From: an uncultured Eubacterium sp. | Lineage (GTDB): Bacteria > Bacillota > Clostridia > Lachnospirales > Lachnospiraceae | Reading direction: 5' to 3' | Assembly: GCA_910586045.1 (NCBI GenBank) | Contig: CAJUIH010000127.1 | Coordinates: forward strand, 1 to 8,179 | DNA: 8,179 bases | In this document: positions 1 to 5,491 of the stretch, one piece after another | How positions within the stretch are numbered: position 1 is the first letter of the stretch | How the letters are laid out: each line of letters starts with the position of its first letter | Position numbers and translations under genes: made by a program | The notes under the pieces: model-generated | What the model saw: the letters and a program-made list of their open reading frames with translations, nothing else | Told to the model about the DNA's origin: nothing | Database searches by the model: none

Positions 1-851
1 ACGTCGAGGGGAATCTGCAGCAGGATCCGGATCATCCAACGCAAAATCCGGACAACCCAGCCGACCCGGACAACCCGTCTGGGAATCCGGACAACCCAGC
101 CGACCCGGACAACCCGTCTGGGAATCCGGATAAACCAGCCGATTCGGACCATCCGTCCGCGGATCCGGGCAGTCCGTCCGCGAAGCCCGGGACGCCAGGA
201 TCATTCGGCGCAAATACCACACCGTCCACAGGCCCCGGATCGTCGGGCGGGACGGACGGACAGCCGTCAAAACCGGAAGAAGATCCGAAAAAACCAGAAG
301 AACCGTCAAAGGATCCCGGCCCGGTGGTGGCAAAGCTGTATTACATTGTCCAGTTCCATGCCAACGGCGGCGCCAATCTAAGCCGCAGGACGATGACGCT
401 TTTAAACGACGACACCCTGGGCATTTTGCCGAAAGTCCAGCGGAAAGCATATTTGTTTCAAGGCTGGTACACGCAGCAGACAGGCGGCGCGCGGATCTAC
501 GGAGATAGGAAACTAAATGAAGCGACGACCTTATACGCGCGCTGGACAAAAGCCCAGGCCCCGGCAAAAGCCGCGGTACAGGCGGTAAAATCCGCGAAAA
601 AAGGGCAGGCAAAAGTCAGCTTTCGCAAAGTAAGCGGCGCGGCAGGCTACCAGGTGCAGTATGCATTGAATAAAAAATTTAAGTCCGCAAAGGCAAAAAC
701 GGCGGGCGCTTCGGCAAAAGCGAAAACAATCACGGGCTTAAAAGCCGGAAAGAAGTACTATGTCCGCGTGCGTGCGTACCGTCTGGATTCTATGGGCAAT
801 AAAATATACGGTGCGTACAGTACGGCAAAAGCGGTTAAAATCCGGTCTTAG
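1..851 (+). CDS. Secreted surface protein A, C-terminal part: linker, Listeria-Bacteroides repeat, Fn3 (5' partial)
   Basis: The reading frame is open at the left edge, with the first full codon at position 3, and ends at TAG 849-851; 282 residues are visible. Residues 1-107 are a Pro/Asp/Asn/Gly linker with about 20 acidic and 6 lysine residues. Residues 108-182 are a Listeria-Bacteroides (InlB_B/Flg_new) repeat, with FHANGG near the start, GWYTQ in the middle and a closing YARW. Residues 189-282 are a clostridial-type Fn3 domain with KVSGAAGYQVQY and KKYYVRVRAY; this stretch has 19 Lys, 5 Arg and a single acidic residue. The first visible codons read VEGN, matching the end of the BIG2 domain in the next gene (4649-4660), so a BIG2 domain and a variable head probably lie upstream. 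No LPXTG motif or membrane segment ends the protein. Its role is inferred to be extracellular, at the cell surface; the partner is unknown. The in-frame GTG at 324 is an internal valine codon, not a start. Confidence 0.93.
   Translation, partial: VEGNLQQDPDHPTQNPDNPADPDNPSGNPDNPADPDNPSGNPDKPADSDHPSADPGSPSAKPGTPGSFGANTTPSTGPGSSGGTDGQPSKPEEDPKKPEEPSKDPGPVVAKLYYIVQFHANGGANLSRRTMTLLNDDTLGILPKVQRKAYLFQGWYTQQTGGARIYGDRKLNEATTLYARWTKAQAPAKAAVQAVKSAKKGQAKVSFRKVSGAAGYQVQYALNKKFKSAKAKTAGASAKAKTITGLKAGKKYYVRVRAYRLDSMGNKIYGAYSTAKAVKIRS
45..161 (+). repeat. 39-bp tandem repeat coding for a Pro/Asp/Asn linker
   Basis: Units 45-83 and 84-122 are identical over 39 bases. 123-161 is a decayed third copy. Each unit codes for the 13 residues NPDNPADPDNPSG, so copy-number change would keep the frame and only alter linker length. 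Within the unit, a shorter PDNP/DPDNP motif recurs, which suggests growth by repeated slippage. Confidence 0.9.
310..848 (+). repeat. Conserved C-terminal module, copy 1 (Listeria-Bacteroides repeat plus Fn3)
   Basis: This is the first of three homologous module copies in the window (others at 4931-5467 and 7868 to the right edge). Aligned without gaps to copy 2 from the PVVAKL motif onward, 144 of 175 residues match by hand count, and DNA identity is also high, with long runs shared around 324-420 and 530-640. The divergent residues concentrate in the second half of Fn3. Confidence 0.9.
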
Positions 852-860
852 GAGCTGTGG

Positions 861-865
861 GGAGG
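861..865 (+). promoter_or_regulatory. Ribosome binding site for surface protein B
   Basis: GGAGG lies 9 bases before the ATG at 875. It decides the start: a GTG at 857 would extend the protein by six residues but would place the GGAGG inside the coding region and leave no good Shine-Dalgarno upstream. The ATG at 893 lacks a comparable site. The gap from the previous stop is only 23 bases and holds no promoter or terminator that I can see. Confidence 0.8.
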
Positions 866-874
866 CGGGTAAAC

Positions 875-3800
875 ATGAAAGATAGGAAAAAAATGAAAAA
901 ATGCAGACAGGCGGCAGCGCTGTTTCTAGCGGTTTGTATTCTGGCAGCAGCGCTGCTGCAGCCGGATTTGATACAGCGCGTACAGGCGGAGGTTTTACAG
1001 GACGGGGATTATACTTACCAGGATCTGCCGGACGGAACGGTGCAGATTACCAAATACGCGGGATCCGCTTCCGTTTTGGAAGTCCCGGCTTCGTTAAACG
1101 GGAAAACGGTCAGCGCGATAAATATGAGCGCTTTTACAAATAATGAGCACATGACGCAGATCACGATCCCGGCAGGCGTAACAAAACTAACGGAGCTGGC
1201 AGGCGGAGATATGCGCCGATGGGGGATATACCTTACAGACTTTTATGTGGACAGCGGCAATTCCACGTATGCGGCGCAGGACGGCATATTATTTACCAAA
1301 GACATGACCAGGCTGCTTCGCTGTCCGGAAGCCAAAGACGGCCAGTATACGATTCCGTCCAGTGTGACGCATATTGAAACACTTGCCTTTGCATATAATG
1401 CGGGATTAACGCAGATCACGATCCCGGCCAGTGTCAAAAACATTGATGCGCAGGCCTTTTGGAGGAGCACCGCGCTCCAGGCAATCCAGGCGGACAGCGC
1501 CAATACCGTAGTATCCTCCGACCAGGGCGTATTATACAATAAAAGCAAAACGCTGCTGATTCATTTTCCAGGCGGAAAGGCCGGGGAATACGACATTTTG
1601 CCGGGCACTACCGCAATTGACTCCAGCGCGTTTCAGCAGTGCGTCAGCCTGACCAAGGTTACGATCCCGTCCAGCGTAACCGATTTGTACGAAGGCAGCT
1701 TTTTAGAATGCGGCAGGCTGACCGCGATTGAAGCGGATCCGGCCAATCCAAGCTTTTCCTCCGACCAGGGCGTGTTATTCAATAAGGATCAGACACGCCT
1801 GATTCAGTATCCGGGCGGAAAAACGGGTGCTTATACGATTCCGGCGGGCGTTGCCGGCATCGGGGAAGCTTTTTGCGGTTCCACGCATCTGACAGAAGTG
1901 ATTTTTCCGGCGGGCGTGCATATTGCAAATATCGAGGATGCTTTTTACGGCTGCAGCGAGCTTGCGGCGATCCGTATCGACAGCGGCAATCCCTATTATT
2001 CCTCCAGCGACGGGATGCTGTGCAGCAAGGACGGGAAGAAGCTGCTGCGCTGTCCGGAAGGAAAGGAGGGCGCCTGTACGCTTCCCGCACAGGTGGAAAC
2101 GATCCGGGAATATGCCTTTCATGAATGTTGGAAACTGACGGAGATTACGATTCCGGACGGTATGGATTCGGTCGGCGCGCTTGCGTTTCCACGGTGTGTA
2201 AACCTGGTGCAGGTCACGATTCCGGAAAGCGTAACCGCAATCGGGACAGCCGCTTTTTATGGCTGTGACAATCTAAAAGACGTCTATTACGCGGGGACAC
2301 AGGAAAGCTGGAACAAAATCAGCATCAGCGCGGAGGATTATTACGAAGACGGCGTTTCTTCGAACGCCCCGCTGACAAACGCCGCCAAACATTTTCGCGA
2401 AGACGGCGCGGAATATGACTGGGCGCCGCTTAGCGACGGTACGGTGGAAATTACCAGCTACAACGGTTCGGACGCCGTAATCACAATCCCGTCCGCGATC
2501 GGCGGCAAAACGGTAAGCCGGATCGGCGAAGAGGCTTTTATGGGCTGTGGGGATCTGACCGGCGTGATGATCCCGGACAGCGTCGTTCGCATCGGCGCGC
2601 ATGCGTTCAATGACTGCGCCAGCCTTTCGGAGATCGAAATCCCGTCCAGTGTAACTGAAATAGGAACGGGCGTTTTCGCGGGCTGCGCGGCGCTTGCACA
2701 GATCCGGGCAGCCGACGGAAACACCGCGTACCGAACCGAAAACGGACTGTTATACAGCAAGGATCTGACCACGCTTTTGGCCTGTCCGAATGCAAAGACG
2801 GGAACCGTGCAGATTCCCGAAGGAGTCGCACAGATCTGTCCGGAAGCGTTTCGGGGATGCGGCGTGCTGACAGGCGCTGCCCTGCCGGACAGCGTTGCGG
2901 TGATCGGAGAATCGGCCTTTGAGGACTGTACCAGCCTGACCGGCATCCGCATACCGGATAAGGTAGCGGTGATTGAACAGAGTACGTTCAGCGAGTGCAG
3001 GAAGCTGTCGCAAGTGCAGCTTTCGGAAAGTATAACGGATATCGAAGTCATGGCGTTTAGCGGCTGTGAAAGCCTTACGGAGCTTGTGATTCCAGACAAA
3101 GTAACCCGGATCGGCGAGGTCGCCTTTCAAGCCTGCGCGGGGTTAACGTCGATTACGATTCCGGCCGGTATGCGGGAAATCGAAGACAGCGCGTTTATCC
3201 GCTGCCGGAATTTACAGGACGTTTATTACGGCGGTACAAAAGCGCAGTGGGACAGGATCCAAATCGAACCGAACGGCAATCAAAAGCTGCTAAACGCCGC
3301 CCTGCATGTAACAGAAGATCCAGAACCGGAAATCCCGCAGGAACCGGTCCTTCCGTCGACGGTCAATGCGAAAGAGGAACTGGAACGGTTAAAAGCAGGC
3401 GACGCGCTCTGCCTAGAACAGGATTTTTCGCACTACCTGTCGCCGGAGCAGATCGATTGTTTGGAAAGCTATTTGTATACATGGCTGGCCGAAGTCAATT
3501 ATGCGTATCAATATTCCGGCGCGAGCGGCGTGCAGGAACGCGTTCGCAAAAAAGCGGGCATAGACCCGCAGGGGGATTTTTTATCCGGCGCGGAGCAGGC
3601 CATTACGCATGTTTCCGTAAAAACGGCATTCGGCACGAAAACGTTTACCATCACGCTTGATTTGGGCAAACCGGACAGCGGCGGCAGCTTATACCCGTCC
3701 TACGGCGCTATGCATTACGAGGTGCTGCCAAAAGGCGGTATTCCGTCGGATGTACCGGTAAGCGGACAGTTTGGAAAAGCTTCCTATGCGGATCTGGGTC

Positions 3801-5470
3801 CGTTTGCGGAAAGCGTACGCAAAACCTGTGAAAATACCCTCCATAATACATACCAGTGGCAGTCGCTTAGCGAAGAAATGGTTGCCGGCATCTTAATCGA
3901 TAAAACGATAACCGAAATTATTGGAAATAAAAACGGCGCTTTTTCCGACGGGATATTTACGATTTACGGGAAACCGCTCGTAACTTACAGCAAGATCGTA
4001 ACGATCGCCTGCCCGGTCGATGTGTATATTTATGGCATGGACGGCAAAGACGCTGGAACGATTATAGATAACAGCCCGGACAGCAAAGATAAAAATGTCC
4101 GGCTGGACGTAACCGGGGATACCAAGACCGTGTACCTGACCGGAAACGATTATTACCTGAACCTGCGCGGCACCGACACCGGAACGATGAAATATGAAGT
4201 AGAAGAAATCGCAAACGAAGAAGTATGCCGCAGCGTCCAGTTTTTAGAACTGCAGTTAAAAAAAGATATGCAGTACGAGGGCTATGTCTTTCGTCCGCTG
4301 AATATCGACAGCGACCTTTACGCGCTGCGCACAGTCGGCGGTTCCGCATCCGGCGAGGTGACGTATGCGGATCGGGACTCTTTTGAACCCGCGTTTAAAA
4401 AAGTACAGGGCATGTCTTTAAGCCAGCAGAATACATCGATGAACACGGATCAGAATAAAACCGTACAGCTAAACGCCAGCCTGTTCCCGTTAGACGCCAG
4501 CAATCCGAATCTGGTATGGATCTCGGACAATCCGGGCGTAGCTTCCGTAGGCAGCGACGGCCTGGTGACGGCGGTTGGCGCGGGCCGTGCTACGATAACG
4601 GTTATGACACGCGACGGAAGCTTTTTGAAACAGTCCTGTATCGTGGACGTCGAAGGGAACAGACAGCCGGGGCCGGAAAATCCGGCGGATCCGGACAGCC
4701 CGTCCAAGGAACCGGACACGCCGGGTACGCCGGGTACGTCCGATGGAACCGCACAGCCGGATTCCCCGGATGGCTCGCAGCCGGGTACGTCGGATGGAAG
4801 CGGAACACGTCCGGGTACATCGGATGGCACAGGTACGCGTCCAGGGACAGGCACATCGGGCGGTACCGGAACGCCGTCCACGCAGCCGGGCACACAAGAC
4901 AACCCTGGCAAGGAACCGCCAAAAGACGACGGCCCGGTGGTGGCAAAGCTGTTTTACATTGTCCAGTTCCATGCGAACGGCGGTACGAATTTAAGCCGCA
5001 GGACGATGACGCTGTTAAACGGCGATACGCTTGGTATTCTGCCGAAAGTCCAGCGAAAGGCGTACCTGTTCGGCGGCTGGTATACACAGCAGACAGGCGG
5101 CGCAAAGGTAAACGGGGAAAAGAAGCTGAATGAGGCGACGACCTTATACGCGCGCTGGACAAAAGCCAAAGCCCCGGCAAAGGCCAGGCTGCAGGCGGTA
5201 AAATCCGCCAAAAAAGGGCAGGTAAAAGCCAGCTTTCAAAAAGTAAGCGGGGCGGCGGGGTATCAGGTACAGTATGCCGCCAATAACAAATTTACCTCCG
5301 CAAAGACAGTAACAGCCGGGGCGGCGGCAAAGGCGAAAACGCTGACAGGCTTAACAGCCGGGAAGAAGTATTATGTTCGAGTGCGGGCGTATACGGTGGA
5401 TTCGATGGGGAATCGGATTTACGGCGCGTACAGCGCGGCAAAAAGCGTGAAAGTAAAAAAGGTTCCTTAG
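875..5470 (+). CDS. Secreted BspA-like leucine-rich repeat surface protein B with BIG2, Listeria-Bacteroides repeat and Fn3
   Basis: This is a complete gene of 1531 residues. Residues 1-38 form a signal peptide: a Lys/Arg-rich start, a hydrophobic core at about 13-28 and a likely cut after RVQA. Residues 39-505 and about 511-812 are two BspA-type (LRR_5/treponemal) solenoids, each opening with a cap of the form DGTV-IT-Y-G and GGKTV/NGKTV, and each closing with DVYY-GT---W and NAA-H. Residues 828-1176 match no domain that I can name with confidence; about 1040-1150 is probably beta-rich (CPVDVYIYG, GTDTGTMKYEVEE). Residues 1177-1260 are a BIG2 Ig-like domain (VWISDNPGVASV, AGRATITV). About 1261-1353 is a Pro/Gly/Thr/Ser linker, 1355-1430 a Listeria-Bacteroides repeat and 1436-1531 a very basic Fn3. 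LRR_5 proteins of this kind are typically exported adhesins or binding proteins, and no catalytic motif is seen. The protein has no LPXTG, SLH or C-terminal membrane segment. It is probably co-transcribed with both neighbours. Confidence 0.95.
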   Translation: MKDRKKMKKCRQAAALFLAVCILAAALLQPDLIQRVQAEVLQDGDYTYQDLPDGTVQITKYAGSASVLEVPASLNGKTVSAINMSAFTNNEHMTQITIPAGVTKLTELAGGDMRRWGIYLTDFYVDSGNSTYAAQDGILFTKDMTRLLRCPEAKDGQYTIPSSVTHIETLAFAYNAGLTQITIPASVKNIDAQAFWRSTALQAIQADSANTVVSSDQGVLYNKSKTLLIHFPGGKAGEYDILPGTTAIDSSAFQQCVSLTKVTIPSSVTDLYEGSFLECGRLTAIEADPANPSFSSDQGVLFNKDQTRLIQYPGGKTGAYTIPAGVAGIGEAFCGSTHLTEVIFPAGVHIANIEDAFYGCSELAAIRIDSGNPYYSSSDGMLCSKDGKKLLRCPEGKEGACTLPAQVETIREYAFHECWKLTEITIPDGMDSVGALAFPRCVNLVQVTIPESVTAIGTAAFYGCDNLKDVYYAGTQESWNKISISAEDYYEDGVSSNAPLTNAAKHFREDGAEYDWAPLSDGTVEITSYNGSDAVITIPSAIGGKTVSRIGEEAFMGCGDLTGVMIPDSVVRIGAHAFNDCASLSEIEIPSSVTEIGTGVFAGCAALAQIRAADGNTAYRTENGLLYSKDLTTLLACPNAKTGTVQIPEGVAQICPEAFRGCGVLTGAALPDSVAVIGESAFEDCTSLTGIRIPDKVAVIEQSTFSECRKLSQVQLSESITDIEVMAFSGCESLTELVIPDKVTRIGEVAFQACAGLTSITIPAGMREIEDSAFIRCRNLQDVYYGGTKAQWDRIQIEPNGNQKLLNAALHVTEDPEPEIPQEPVLPSTVNAKEELERLKAGDALCLEQDFSHYLSPEQIDCLESYLYTWLAEVNYAYQYSGASGVQERVRKKAGIDPQGDFLSGAEQAITHVSVKTAFGTKTFTITLDLGKPDSGGSLYPSYGAMHYEVLPKGGIPSDVPVSGQFGKASYADLGPFAESVRKTCENTLHNTYQWQSLSEEMVAGILIDKTITEIIGNKNGAFSDGIFTIYGKPLVTYSKIVTIACPVDVYIYGMDGKDAGTIIDNSPDSKDKNVRLDVTGDTKTVYLTGNDYYLNLRGTDTGTMKYEVEEIANEEVCRSVQFLELQLKKDMQYEGYVFRPLNIDSDLYALRTVGGSASGEVTYADRDSFEPAFKKVQGMSLSQQNTSMNTDQNKTVQLNASLFPLDASNPNLVWISDNPGVASVGSDGLVTAVGAGRATITVMTRDGSFLKQSCIVDVEGNRQPGPENPADPDSPSKEPDTPGTPGTSDGTAQPDSPDGSQPGTSDGSGTRPGTSDGTGTRPGTGTSGGTGTPSTQPGTQDNPGKEPPKDDGPVVAKLFYIVQFHANGGTNLSRRTMTLLNGDTLGILPKVQRKAYLFGGWYTQQTGGAKVNGEKKLNEATTLYARWTKAKAPAKARLQAVKSAKKGQVKASFQKVSGAAGYQVQYAANNKFTSAKTVTAGAAAKAKTLTGLTAGKKYYVRVRAYTVDSMGNRIYGAYSAAKSVKVKKVP
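1112..2393 (+). repeat. Leucine-rich solenoid 1 of protein B (about 10 LRR_5 units)
   Basis: About ten units follow the pattern I--AF--C--L--I-IP--V. Units 1, 3, 5 and 7 carry a long extra segment of the form D-GN--YSS--G-L--KD-T-LL-CP-GK-G-YTIP, so long and short units alternate through most of the array. The array ends in the cap DVYY-GT---W followed by NAAKHF. The extended units are common in clostridial LRR_5 proteins; the strict alternation here is what the sequence shows. Confidence 0.85.
2516..3310 (+). repeat. Leucine-rich solenoid 2 of protein B (about 9 LRR_5 units)
   Basis: About nine 23-residue units of the form IG--AF--C--LT-I-IPD-V are visible. Only the third carries the long GN-AYRTENG insertion type seen repeatedly in solenoid 1. 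The array is preceded by a cap (about 2397-2515: DGTVEITSYNGS, GGKTV) that parallels 1007-1111, and it ends with DVYYGGTKAQW and LLNAALHV. The whole capped unit looks like a duplication of solenoid 1 that later lost or never gained the extra segments. Confidence 0.85.
4403..4654 (+). other. BIG2 (bacterial Ig-like) domain of protein B
   Basis: The segment shows the BIG2 hallmarks: a basic/polar lead strand, LNASLFPLDASNPNLVW, ISDNPGVASV, then GLVTAVGAGRATITV. It corresponds to 7001-7249 in protein C, where the order of neighbouring domains is the same. It probably acts as a rigid stalk domain between the head and the linker. Confidence 0.85.
4676..4930 (+). repeat. Pro/Gly/Thr/Ser linker of protein B with short imperfect repeats
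   Basis: The low-complexity coding region contains repeated PGT, PGTSDG and GTSDG-GTRPGT motifs, most regular at about 4780-4850 (PGTSDGSGTR followed by PGTSDGTGTR). It joins BIG2 to the C-terminal module. The long open frames on the minus strand here are a by-product of the skewed composition. Confidence 0.8.
4931..5467 (+). repeat. Conserved C-terminal module, copy 2 (Listeria-Bacteroides repeat plus Fn3)
   Basis: This is the second module copy, homologous to 310-848. The Fn3 part holds about 16 Lys and 4 Arg against one Asp, and the protein ends KVKKVP with no further sorting signal. At 5204-5251 it matches protein C (8132-8179) in 47 of 48 bases, a closer match than to protein A over the same stretch. 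Confidence 0.9.
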
Positions 5471-5479
5471 GAAAGGATC

Positions 5480-5485
5480 AGGTGG
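5480..5485 (+). promoter_or_regulatory. Ribosome binding site for surface protein C
   Basis: AGGTGG lies 6 bases before the ATG at 5492; an AAGGA at 5473-5477 is a weaker, more distant alternative. The gap from the stop of protein B is only 21 bases, with no inverted repeat or promoter visible, so expression probably depends on readthrough from upstream. Confidence 0.65.
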
Positions 5486-5491
5486 ACAGAA

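Noticed and set aside
324..851. A separate small gene beginning at GTG 324
   Set aside because: The frame continues upstream to the left edge, no ribosome binding site precedes 324, and protein B shows the same segment as an internal domain.
800..851. Sortase LPXTG signal at the C-terminus of A, and the same at 5420-5470 in B
   Set aside because: Neither end contains LPXTG-like residues, a hydrophobic stretch or a charged tail after one; both stop directly after the last Fn3 strand.
857..874. GTG at 857 as the start of protein B
   Set aside because: The GGAGG at 861-865 would lie inside the gene; it is correctly spaced for ATG 875, after which a normal signal peptide begins.
852..874. Terminator or promoter between proteins A and B (and likewise at 5471-5491)
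   Set aside because: Each gap is under 25 bases and filled mainly by the ribosome binding site; no GC-rich hairpin with a T tract is present.
4516..5133. Plus-strand alternate-frame open frame and minus-strand frames over the protein B linker
   Set aside because: They overlap a well-supported coding region, contain Arg/Gly-rich composition artefacts and have no domain features.
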